Source: Solobacterium sp. (GTDB lineage Bacteria; Bacillota_I; Bacilli_A; Erysipelotrichales; Erysipelotrichaceae). From it: a stretch of 64,000 nucleotides of DNA. The stretch covers positions 42,168 through 106,167 of the forward strand of contig JAILLA010000029.1 in the NCBI GenBank assembly GCA_024693325.1, given 5' to 3'. The translations under genes were made by a program, and so were the position numbers. Under the pieces are notes generated by a model, which was not told the origin of the DNA, did not search any database, and saw only the letters and a program-made list of their open reading frames with translations. Below are positions 57,031 to 64,000 of this stretch, in pieces. Position 1 is the stretch's first letter. Each line of letters starts with the position of its first letter.

Positions 57031-58398
57031 ATGGCAGGAAGAAACGAATCAAATGAAGAACAGTATCAGAAGATGACGGAAACTCCGGTTACTGAACTGA
57101 TCCTGAGGCTCGGTATACCGACGATCATTTCGATGTTGGTTACAAACATTTACAATATGGCGGATACCTATTTTGTCGGAACGATTGGAACCAGTGCTTC
57201 CGGAGCGACAGGGGTGGTGTTCGGCCTTTCAGCGATCCTGCAGGCATTCGGATTTATGTTCGGACATGGCGCGGGGTCGAATATTTCACGTAAGCTTGGG
57301 GCACATGACGTTGGAAGTGCCAGAGAATATGCATCAACGAGTTTTTTCGCTGCGTTCGCAACAGGAGCCCTGATCCTGACCGGAGGAATTCTGCTGATGG
57401 ATCCGATGCTGAGGATGATGGGGTCAACGGAAACGATCCTGCCGTTCGCAAGAGATTATGCATTCTGGATCCTGATCGCCGGTCCTGCAATGACGACTTC
57501 CTGTGTCATGAACAACATTCTGAGATATGAAGGGAAAGCATTCTTTGCTATGGTCGGCCTGACTTCAGGCGGGATCCTCAACATTTTCCTGGATTATCTG
57601 ATGGTATTTGTTCTTCAGATGGGTATTGGCGGAGCAGGCCTTGCAACATGCATCTCACAGTATGTCGGTGCTTGTATTCTGATCATCCCGTATCTCAGAG
57701 GACAGACACAGTCAAGGATCTCACCGAAATACTTCACGAAAGAGTTTGAAGTGATAAAAAACATCGTGACAGTCGGAAGTCCGTCGCTTGCCAGGCAGGG
57801 ACTTAACTCTGTATCAACGATCGTATTGAATGCAACAGCAGGCGTATACGGTGATGCGGCTGTTGCGGCAATGTCGATCGTCAACAAGATCGTTAATTTC
57901 CTGTTCTGCGTAGCGATCGGTATCGGCCAGGGGTTCCAGCCGGTCAGCGCGTTCAACTATGGTGCAAAGATCTACAGCAGGGTCAGGGATGGTTTCTGGG
58001 TAGCCTTCAAGCTCGGACTGATTCTCATGATGGTCATGGGTGTGATATCGTTCATGAATGCGGAAGCGTTCATCGCGTTCTTCCGGGATGACCCTGAAGT
58101 CATCCGGATCGGTACAACTGCGCTCAGATGGCAGTCAGTGTCCCTGTTCCTGATGCCGGTCACTTTGTACGGCAATATGCTGTTCCAGTCAATCGGCCAG
58201 TCTAAGACTGCTCTGTGGCTGGCTGCCCTGAGAAGCGGCCTGGTCCTGATCCCTGTACTGCTGATCAGCAGCAGACTGTTCGGCCTTTTGGGTGTAGAAA
58301 CATCAAGAGCGGTATCGGAAGTGATCGCAGCCATTATTACAATGCCTTACCTGATCCGTTTCTTCCGTACTCTCCCGGAGGATGAGGCGGAAATCTGA
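57031..58398 (+). CDS. MATE family efflux transporter (second of three)
   Basis: A 455-aa twelve-helix protein: ETPVTELILRLGIPTIISMLVTNIYNMADTYFVGTIGTSASGATGVVFGLSAILQAFGFMFGHGAGSNISRKLG. The subgroup resembles the MepA-like branch, exporters of dyes and quaternary compounds. Two in-frame ATGs (57025, 57031) are possible; 57031 is preferred because GGCAGGA lies 6 bases upstream of it but directly abuts the first. Followed after 80 bases and a terminator by a third MATE gene. Confidence 0.9.
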   Translation: MAGRNESNEEQYQKMTETPVTELILRLGIPTIISMLVTNIYNMADTYFVGTIGTSASGATGVVFGLSAILQAFGFMFGHGAGSNISRKLGAHDVGSAREYASTSFFAAFATGALILTGGILLMDPMLRMMGSTETILPFARDYAFWILIAGPAMTTSCVMNNILRYEGKAFFAMVGLTSGGILNIFLDYLMVFVLQMGIGGAGLATCISQYVGACILIIPYLRGQTQSRISPKYFTKEFEVIKNIVTVGSPSLARQGLNSVSTIVLNATAGVYGDAAVAAMSIVNKIVNFLFCVAIGIGQGFQPVSAFNYGAKIYSRVRDGFWVAFKLGLILMMVMGVISFMNAEAFIAFFRDDPEVIRIGTTALRWQSVSLFLMPVTLYGNMLFQSIGQSKTALWLAALRSGLVLIPVLLISSRLFGLLGVETSRAVSEVIAAIITMPYLIRFFRTLPEDEAEI

Positions 58399-58437
58399 GC
58401 AGGAATGTTGCATAATACAATCATTAACTAATACAAT

Positions 58438-58461
58438 AGACATGCAAAACATGTCTTTTTT
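58438..58461 (+). terminator. Rho-independent terminator between MATE genes
   Basis: AGACATG and CATGTCT with a CAAAA loop, then six Ts. Confidence 0.88.
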
Positions 58462-58478
58462 GAATGTGAGGTGATCAC

Positions 58479-59954
58479 ATGGCTAATCAGAAGATGGTAA
58501 AAACGTATCTTGATGAGATACCGTGGGGAACAGAAGAAGATATAGAACTGGAACAGCAGAAGTCCGGCAGGGAACGCAGACAGCTTCCTGAAGGATGTAA
58601 AAGCTCGGTCCTGTATGGCGATATCATGAGGATCGCATGGCCGTCATTGGTAGAACTGATGCTGACGAGTCTTGTCAGTATGGCCGACATGATCATGGTC
58701 GGCTCCATGGCGAACGGTGATGATGCCATTTCTGCTGTCAGTCTGGCAAACCAGCCGAAGTTTATTTTTGTGTCCTTGATCATTGCGCTGAATGTCGGTG
58801 TAACTGCAGCGGTTGCCCGCGACAGAGGCGCTGAACAGCATGAAAAAGCAAATGACACAATGAGGCAGGGCCTTGTCATGTCGTTGTTCGTATGTATTTT
58901 CGGATCTTTCATGGGCTATATATTTGCTGAACCGCTGGTCAGATTCATGGCTAACGGAAGTCTTTCCGAGGATATCATCGCAATGTCTGTCATGTATCTG
59001 AGGATCCAGATGGCAGGTTTCCTGACAATGGGCATTACAGCAACATTTACTGCCGCTTTCCGCGGTACAGGCAACTCCAGAATACCCATGATCTATAATG
59101 TGACGGCCAATATTGTGAACATTGTATTCAATTATCTCCTGATCAACGGACATTTCGGATTCCCTGCGTGGGGTGTCGCGGGTGCTTCGATCGCAACAGT
59201 ACTGGGACAGGCAGTTGCACTGGTCATGGCGATCCGGACTGCCAACTCAGGGAAATACTATTTCACGATCAAGCCAACTGATTTTCTGAAGGGATTCCGG
59301 ATCGAATTCCCCATTATCGGCAGGATCGTCAAGGTCGGTATTCCTTCCCTGATCGAGCAGCTGATCATGAGAGTCGGTATTATCCTGTTTTCTAGACAGG
59401 TCGCTACTTTGGGACAGCCCGGTTATGCAACGCACCAGATCTGCATGAATATCCAGTCGTTATCATTTATGCTTGGTCAGGCAATGGCCGTCAGTTCCAC
59501 AACACTGGTCGGACAGTCGCTTGGCAAACTCAGGACTGATATGGCAGAACATTATTCCCGGAGATGTACATATCTTGGTCTTATGATCTCACTCTTCCTC
59601 GGAGCGCTGTTCGGATTCTTCGGCAAGTACATCGTTGCGCTTTACAGTGATACGGAAGCGGTCATTGCGGCATCGATCCCGGTCATGGCGATCCTTGGTG
59701 TACTGCAGCCGATCCAGACACCGCAGTTTATATTGTCAGGTTCCCTCAGAGGTGCCGGCGCTACAAAAGCAACTGCTGTCGTAACGCTGGTCTGCGTGCT
59801 GATCCTCAGACCGCTGGCAGGCGAACTGTTTATCAAGATCCTGCAGTGGGGTCTGATCGGTGCCTGGGCTGCGATCGCGCTGGACCAGGTCGTCAGAACA
59901 CTGCTGATCATGTATTTCTATGCAAGAGGTACATGGAAGCGCATCAAAGTTTAA
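58479..59954 (+). CDS. MATE family efflux transporter (third of three)
   Basis: A 491-aa protein with twelve helices plus a charged N-terminal extension of ~45 residues (EEDIELEQQKSGRERRQLPEGCKSS) before IMRIAWPSLVELMLTSLVSMADMIMVGSM. LVELMLTSLVSMADMIMVG is a different opening from the other two, so this is another MATE subgroup, not a recent duplicate. TGAGGTGATC precedes the ATG. No clear terminator is seen after it. Confidence 0.9.
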   Translation: MANQKMVKTYLDEIPWGTEEDIELEQQKSGRERRQLPEGCKSSVLYGDIMRIAWPSLVELMLTSLVSMADMIMVGSMANGDDAISAVSLANQPKFIFVSLIIALNVGVTAAVARDRGAEQHEKANDTMRQGLVMSLFVCIFGSFMGYIFAEPLVRFMANGSLSEDIIAMSVMYLRIQMAGFLTMGITATFTAAFRGTGNSRIPMIYNVTANIVNIVFNYLLINGHFGFPAWGVAGASIATVLGQAVALVMAIRTANSGKYYFTIKPTDFLKGFRIEFPIIGRIVKVGIPSLIEQLIMRVGIILFSRQVATLGQPGYATHQICMNIQSLSFMLGQAMAVSSTTLVGQSLGKLRTDMAEHYSRRCTYLGLMISLFLGALFGFFGKYIVALYSDTEAVIAASIPVMAILGVLQPIQTPQFILSGSLRGAGATKATAVVTLVCVLILRPLAGELFIKILQWGLIGAWAAIALDQVVRTLLIMYFYARGTWKRIKV

Positions 59955-60048
59955 AACATGACCCATTCTTCACTTCAGGATGGATCTTTCTGTCAGGAGC
60001 CAGCAGCTCCGCCATAGTATAATGAGTTAGAGAAAGAAGGATCATATT

Positions 60049-60516
60049 ATGAGCAGACTGAAAAACCTCAGAGCGATCATCGACCGCGAACTTTTGAAGG
60101 TAGAAGACAATGAAAAACGCATCTCTGCAGTCAATCACCTGTATGGTGTATCTCTGGCAGCTGTTTTGATTGCGAAACGGCGCGGCATGGATCCGGAACT
60201 TCCGGCAATGGCCGCAATGATGCACGATATGAACGCATATCTCACGGGTTCCTATGATGATCATGCCCACAAAGGGGCAGAACTTGCCAGGACATTCCTG
60301 CAGGAACTGGGAGAGACCACTCCGGAAGAAACAGATATGATCTGTTCCATGATCTATCATCATGACGATAAAGCTGTGACCGATCAGCCGTATGATGAAG
60401 TGCTGAAGGATGCGGATGTCATACATCACTGTTTCAACGATCCATCCAAACCTGTCAAAGATAAGGAAAAGATCCGTTATGAACAGCTTCTGAAAGAATT
60501 CGGTCTGAACGGATAG
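60049..60516 (+). CDS. HD-domain phosphohydrolase
   Basis: A 155-aa protein. Metal ligands are His in AVNHLYGVSLAA, the HD pair in AAMMHDMNAYLTGS, His in IYHHDDK and the Asp in KDADVIHH, the usual order for HD hydrolases. Members cleave nucleotide or sugar phosphates. The nearest named types are YqeK and YfbR-like; the specific activity is not evident. GAAAGAAGGATC precedes the ATG and a TATAAT lies at 60018-60023. Ends at a bidirectional terminator. Confidence 0.82.
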   Translation: MSRLKNLRAIIDRELLKVEDNEKRISAVNHLYGVSLAAVLIAKRRGMDPELPAMAAMMHDMNAYLTGSYDDHAHKGAELARTFLQELGETTPEETDMICSMIYHHDDKAVTDQPYDEVLKDADVIHHCFNDPSKPVKDKEKIRYEQLLKEFGLNG

Positions 60517-60546
60517 TTTTGTTAAACAGTATCATTTATGGATAAA

Positions 60547-60588
60547 AAAACCTTATTGCTCATGTGGGTGAGAATAAGGTTTTGTTTG
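60547..60588. terminator. Bidirectional terminator between HD and CvpA-like genes
   Basis: AAAACCTTATT pairs with AATAAGGTTTT around an inner CTCA/TGAG stem, with T runs on both strands. Confidence 0.9.
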
Positions 60589-60602
60589 TCTTGAGAAAAT
60601 GT

Positions 60603-61274
60603 TTATTTCAGTTCATCCGGTATGTACTCTGATCCGTACACCATTTTCTGAATGACCTGGTAATCATGCTCACTGACATCCAGTGTCAGTCCGTCTTTGA
60701 ACAGATTGCGTACAAAATCAAGATCAGTTTTATTGCCTAAAGACACTGCCAGTTTATCTCCGGATACGGAACATACCGTGGAAAAAAATGTTCTTTCATA
60801 CAGCTCGTTTCCGTTCTTCAGGACTTCCGGGGACATTGTCAGGATCATGAGACCTACAGCATTGATCAGGAATACAGCATATACCAGCCCGAGAACACCT
60901 CCTGCATATCTGCCGATGTCCTGAACGGTATCCCGCTGTTTCTGATACTCTATTGCCTTTTTGTACAGAGGGCGGAGCAGCTTCTGCATAATGGCAGTCA
61001 GTATGATAAAACAGATCGTCCAGTTTATGGCTGCCCTGATCGACTGGGCATAAGGGTAGGTGTTCAAAGGTGTCCATGCCATTGGCCAGAAGACATACAT
61101 CTTTGTAATGAACGAAGCTGCATAAGCTGAAACGATGATAGCCAGAAGACTGGTCAGGACATCAGCACCGACGCTGAAAATACCTTTTCTGAGTCCTGAG
61201 AAAAAGAACCATACAAATGTCAATAAAACAATGATGTCTGTCAGATATACAGACCAAACAGGCAGTGCTGCCAT
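60603..61274 (-). CDS. CvpA-like integral membrane protein
   Basis: A 223-aa protein with four hydrophobic helices in the first ~160 residues: IIVLLTFVWFFFSGLRKGIFSVGADVLTSLLAIIVSAYAA is the CvpA-type opening (first helix, FxGxRKG turn, second helix), and YAGGVLGLVYAVFLINAVGLMIL the last. The C-terminal ~65 residues are soluble. CvpA proteins are linked to envelope stability and colicin V export; the exact job is unknown. Start 61274 is chosen because TAGGAGGG precedes it on the minus strand; the longer ORF lacks a site. Confidence 0.7.
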   Translation of the reverse strand: MAALPVWSVYLTDIIVLLTFVWFFFSGLRKGIFSVGADVLTSLLAIIVSAYAASFITKMYVFWPMAWTPLNTYPYAQSIRAAINWTICFIILTAIMQKLLRPLYKKAIEYQKQRDTVQDIGRYAGGVLGLVYAVFLINAVGLMILTMSPEVLKNGNELYERTFFSTVCSVSGDKLAVSLGNKTDLDFVRNLFKDGLTLDVSEHDYQVIQKMVYGSEYIPDELK

Positions 61275-61329
61275 GACCAGTTCCCTCCTACTTAATTCGA
61301 AATACTGATAAATTGACTGTATACCAATT

Positions 61330-61629
61330 TTATTCTGTTGAAACAGAAGGGATATTATGTTCCGCAAGCAGTTTCTTCAGTTTCTCGATTTCACGATCTT
61401 TTCCTGCGATTTTACTCTCGGTTTCAGCGATTTTAACCTCTTTTATTGCAATTATTTCCTTGTCGGCCGCAATGATCTCATTCAATTCTCTTAGTTCCCT
61501 TGCATGAGCACGATCGCGCATTCTTTCAGCTTCTTCCTGTGTGATCCATCTGAGTGCCATGATTTTGACTTCCTCCTCAGATTTTTGAAAGTACTCTGAT
61601 AAGATACCTTCATTTTTGCATTTACGCAG
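61330..61629 (-). pseudogene. Remnant of an Rpn-type PD-(D/E)XK nuclease / transposase, C-terminal coiled-coil end
   Basis: The track lists a 76-aa ORF (61330-61560), but its frame stays open upstream to a TAA at 61630-61632. The extended peptide LRKCKNEGILSEYFQKSEEEVKIMALRWITQEEAERMRDRAHA... looks like the C-terminal part of Rpn (YhgA-like) recombination-promoting nucleases, which end in such a segment followed by Lys/Glu-rich coiled coil (here IIAADKEIIAIKEVKIAETESKIAGKDREIEKLKKLL). The nuclease domain is gone. A GAGGAGG before ATG 61560 could let the coiled-coil stub be translated, so a live 76-aa gene is the alternative. Confidence 0.55.
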
Positions 61630-61761
61630 TTATTTTTCAACACAGCGTCCTGAGATGTCAACATGTTGTTCCATCCACTCACAGAGTGACCCAGCAGACG
61701 ATATCCACTTGTTTTATCTGCAGATCATGCGGTTATAATTAAGAAAAAGGACATAAAGCAT

Positions 61762-63042
61762 ATGAATCAGCTGTCACGGAAAAGCTGGGCGACGATCATC
61801 ATATTCGGACTGATCGGTCAGATCGCCTGGGCAATCGAAAATAATGAATTCAATCTCTTCCTGTTCAATTATATCGGCGGAACAACGACAGATATTGCCC
61901 GTATGGTTGCCTGGTCAGCAGGTGCGGCAACAGTCACGACACTCGTGATGGGAACTGTCTCCGACAGACTGAGACACAGAAAACTCTTTTTATGCGTCGG
62001 TTATATTCTGTGGGGACTGTCTGTCATGGCATTTGCCTGGATATCAAGGGATAACGTCGCCAGGTTTGTTCCTGCTGAAAGGGCCGTATCAGCCGCGGCC
62101 ATGCTTGTGATCGTAATGGACTGTGTCATGACGTTCTTCGGATCAACTGCCAATGACGCGTCATTCAATTCCTGGGTAACGGAAAGTACAGACGAAACAA
62201 ACAGGACAAAGGTGGAAGGCGTGCTGAACGCATTTCCTCTGCTGAGCATGCTGATAGTGGTAGGGGCGTCGAATATCATCATTGAACAGACAGGATGGCC
62301 GGCATATTTCATTGCGGTCGGTATCCTGGTGATCCTGTGCGGTATTGCCGGTCTGTTCTTTGTTGAAGAGACAGAAACAGTGCAGGCAGAGGAGGAACCG
62401 TTCCTGCGTTCACTGGCATACGGATTCCGTCCTTCTGTTATACGGAAACATCCGATGTTCTATACGGCTTTGGCAGCGTTGTGTCTTTACAACACTGCGA
62501 CCCAGATCTTTATGCCGTATCTGTTCATATACCTGAACAAAACACTGGGATTTGATACATTGACGTACTCCCTTGTCATGGCGATCGTCGTCCTGACGGC
62601 CAGCGTCTTTGCGATCGTGCTGGGAGGAAAGGTCGACCGTATGGGAAGAAGGAGAATGATATATCTTTCCACGGCAGTATATGCCTGCGGTCTTCTGCTT
62701 GCCGGCATCGTAAAGAGTCCTGTTCTGTTTACGATCATCGGCTCGGTCATGATGGGCGGATTTGTCATGATCTCGATCATTCTTATGTCGACCATCCGTG
62801 ACCATACACCAATGGAACATGTCGGTATGTTCCAGGGTATCCGTCTGCTGGCATATGTACTGATTCCGATGATCATCGGTCCCAATATCGGAGACTTCAT
62901 CATTCACGCTTCCAACGCGGGAACATATATCAACGAATACGGTGAAACGGTCAGTCTGCCTGTTGCGGGTGTATTCTTTGCGGCAGCTGCAGCCTGTCTG
63001 CTGATCATTGTTCCAAGCAGGAAGCTGTTCCCCAAGAGGTAA
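61762..63042 (+). CDS. MFS transporter
   Basis: A 426-aa protein with twelve helices in two blocks of six and a charged central loop (EETETVQAEEEP). The helix 2-3 loop GTVSDRLRHRKLFLCVGYILWG and its second-half copy GGKVDRMGRRRMIYLSTAVYACG are the MFS signature (DRxGRR). NNEFNLFLFNYIGG and TANDASFNSWVTE resemble the sugar/GPH-like carriers that often lie by glycosidase genes; substrate not established. AAAAAGGACATAAAGC precedes the ATG and TATAAT lies at 61734-61739. Confidence 0.88.
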   Translation: MNQLSRKSWATIIIFGLIGQIAWAIENNEFNLFLFNYIGGTTTDIARMVAWSAGAATVTTLVMGTVSDRLRHRKLFLCVGYILWGLSVMAFAWISRDNVARFVPAERAVSAAAMLVIVMDCVMTFFGSTANDASFNSWVTESTDETNRTKVEGVLNAFPLLSMLIVVGASNIIIEQTGWPAYFIAVGILVILCGIAGLFFVEETETVQAEEEPFLRSLAYGFRPSVIRKHPMFYTALAALCLYNTATQIFMPYLFIYLNKTLGFDTLTYSLVMAIVVLTASVFAIVLGGKVDRMGRRRMIYLSTAVYACGLLLAGIVKSPVLFTIIGSVMMGGFVMISIILMSTIRDHTPMEHVGMFQGIRLLAYVLIPMIIGPNIGDFIIHASNAGTYINEYGETVSLPVAGVFFAAAAACLLIIVPSRKLFPKR

Positions 63043-63085
63043 TAAAGAGATTCTTAAGGTTTGTACGCAATACAGTGAAGTTGAT

Positions 63086-63113
63086 TTGACCGACGGTCAA
63101 AATATGATATAGT
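63086..63113 (+). promoter_or_regulatory. Promoter with overlapping TTGACCgacGGTCAA operator-like palindrome
   Basis: TTGACC and TATAGT are 16 bases apart. The -35 is the left arm of a perfect 6-bp inverted repeat with a 3-base spacer (63086-63100), a form common for TetR-family operators. A repressor bound there would block the promoter. Confidence 0.55.
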
Positions 63114-63142
63114 TATGTTGCATAGCAAAGGAGAATAATCGT

Positions 63143-63769
63143 ATGGAACTCAATAACGAATTATCAAGAACCTACATTTTAAACAAAGAAGAATCTGCTC
63201 AGTCTGTTGCATATGCACTGCAGGAATACCTGGACAGAAAAAAGAATATGATCACACAGACAATGAGAACAAGAAACGGATATATGGTGCAGTGCAAAGG
63301 TGATGTTTCCGCTGAATGGACAAAATATCTCGGCATGGATGCAGCAGTATCTGTAACACTGGAACAGAAAGATGATCGTCTGACCGTAGCGATCACAACA
63401 GAAAAGTGGGCTGAAAAGGCCGGAACAGCACTGCTCGGAATTTTCTTCCAGCCTCTGCTGATCACGACAGGGATCGGAGCACTCCGTTCCATGACACTTC
63501 CCGCAGACATTTATGCATTTGTGGAAGACTATCTGCATACAGTGCCTGTATCTGAAACTCCTGTAACACCTGAAACACCTGAAGTTACAAAGAGTGCACC
63601 TGAAGTTATGATCTGCCCTCATTGCGGATCAGAAAACAGGATCGGCTCCATCTTCTGCAAGAACTGCGGTGAGAAACTGGAAAAAGAAAAGACATTCTGC
63701 CCGGAATGCGGTGCTGAACTTGACGGAGACGAAGTATTCTGCCCGCAGTGCGGCACAAAGCTTCACTAA
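63143..63769 (+). CDS. Double zinc-ribbon protein
   Basis: A 208-aa protein of unknown role. Residues 1-~130 form an alpha/beta domain with one possible hydrophobic helix (AGTALLGIFFQPLLITTGIGAL). A Thr/Pro linker (VSETPVTPETPEVTKSAPE) leads to two zinc ribbons: CPHCGSENRIGSIFCKNCGEKL and CPECGAELDGDEVFCPQCGTKL, each with two CxxCG knuckles. Such ribbons bind protein or nucleic acid partners. AAAGGAG precedes the ATG. The promoter carries an operator-like palindrome, so expression is probably induced by a signal. Confidence 0.75.
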   Translation: MELNNELSRTYILNKEESAQSVAYALQEYLDRKKNMITQTMRTRNGYMVQCKGDVSAEWTKYLGMDAAVSVTLEQKDDRLTVAITTEKWAEKAGTALLGIFFQPLLITTGIGALRSMTLPADIYAFVEDYLHTVPVSETPVTPETPEVTKSAPEVMICPHCGSENRIGSIFCKNCGEKLEKEKTFCPECGAELDGDEVFCPQCGTKLH

Positions 63770-63783
63770 GGAATCGATCAAAC

Positions 63784-63822
63784 GGGGCTGTAACAGTTGA
63801 AAAATGACTGTTACAGTTTTCT
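63784..63822 (+). terminator. Hairpin terminator, possibly the left end of an insertion sequence
   Basis: CTGTAACAGT pairs with ACTGTTACAG (10 bp) and is followed by TTTTCTTT. The preceding GGGGCTGT resembles the tips of IS1182-type elements, so the hairpin may belong to the element. The right end is outside the window. Confidence 0.6.
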
Positions 63823-63850
63823 TTAACTGGCAAAACACATGCGAGCATGG

Positions 63851-63856
63851 TATAAT
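63851..63856 (+). promoter_or_regulatory. -10 box placing transcription start at the ATG of the last gene
   Basis: TGG followed by TATAAT (extended -10). The start expected six to eight bases on falls at or next to ATG 63863, and no ribosome site is present: another probable leaderless mRNA. Confidence 0.5.
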
Positions 63857-63862
63857 ATAGAT

Positions 63863-64000
63863 ATGAAAAAAGCTAATCAAGTACTCGACCTACCTGATCA
63901 GCGAACTTATTATAATGCAGTTCAGCTGAGTCTGCCAATCAATACATTGTTCATTCTTGAAAAAGATGATGAAGTGTTTTCATTTCTGGAAGCGGTGGAA
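63863..64000 (+). CDS. Probable transposase, N-terminal fragment (cut by window edge)
   Basis: 46 codons are visible: MKKANQVLDLPDQRTYYNAVQLSLPINTLFILEKDDEVFSFLEAVE. The text LPINTLFILEKDDEVFSFLEAV resembles the N terminus of IS1182-type (DDE) transposases, which place a similar acidic, hydrophobic segment before their first helical domain. GGGGCTGT 80 bases upstream could be the element's tip. Recognition rests on a short stretch and could be wrong. Confidence 0.45.
   Translation, partial: MKKANQVLDLPDQRTYYNAVQLSLPINTLFILEKDDEVFSFLEAVE

Noticed and set aside
61491-61682. 63-aa antisense ORF in the remnant region
   Set aside because: It lies in another frame from the Rpn-like text and shows no protein features.

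Overview
The window looks like chromosomal DNA of an anaerobic, host-associated Bacillota, most likely from the Erysipelotrichia. The evidence is the conserved Gram-positive order mrnC-rlmB-sigH-rpmG-secE-nusG / rplK-rplA / rplJ-rplL-ybxB-rpoB-rpoC, strong GGAGG-type ribosome binding sites, an LPxTG-type wall-anchored protein, class III (oxygen-sensitive) ribonucleotide reductase, and an RpoB carrying Asn at the rifampicin-site position that is also Asn in Mollicutes, the wall-less sister group. The assignment to Erysipelotrichia is inference from these traits, not from a search.

Layout. 1-22.5 kb is the information-processing block: RNA maturation and rRNA methylation, an alternative sigma factor, L33/SecE/NusG, L11/L1, L10/L7-L12, an rRNA methyltransferase and the two large RNA polymerase subunits. 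It carries recognisable promoters and autoregulatory leaders (an L1-type site before rplK and an L10 leader with a terminator before rplJ). The block is broken twice by accessory genes: SGNH hydrolase / CYTH / AEC transporter between nusG and rplK, and a 6.3-kb gene for a 2115-residue LPxTG protein between rplA and rplJ.

22.7-38.7 kb holds a DUF5684-ABC fusion with its permease, an operon for amino-acid and peptide metabolism (proC, dipeptidase, ridA, PatB/MalY-type lyase), several hydrolases (alpha/beta, metallo-beta-lactamase fold, phosphodiester glycosidase, a lipase-like membrane protein), a HAD plus two tandem histidine phosphatases, an MscS channel and an FMN-dependent hydroxyacid-oxidising homologue.

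38.9-42.9 kb is a tight three-gene operon: BspA-type leucine-rich repeat protein, VWA protein with a degenerate metallopeptidase-like domain, MoxR AAA+ ATPase. This is the best candidate here for an incompletely described system. A GH4 phospho-beta-glucosidase and a second AEC transporter follow. 46.1-52.1 kb holds a TPR-DUF4037 pair and nrdG, nrdD (fused to a redoxin) and thioredoxin reductase, which form a self-contained anaerobic dNTP module with its own leader. 52.2-60 kb holds three MATE exporters, a gamma-glutamyltransferase and a GH1 enzyme. The right end has small regulatory and membrane genes, a decayed Rpn-type nuclease remnant, an MFS transporter, a zinc-ribbon protein under an operator-like palindrome, and the left end of what looks like an insertion sequence.

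No tRNA, rRNA or CRISPR array was seen. Genes are dense; most gaps hold a terminator, a promoter or a leader.
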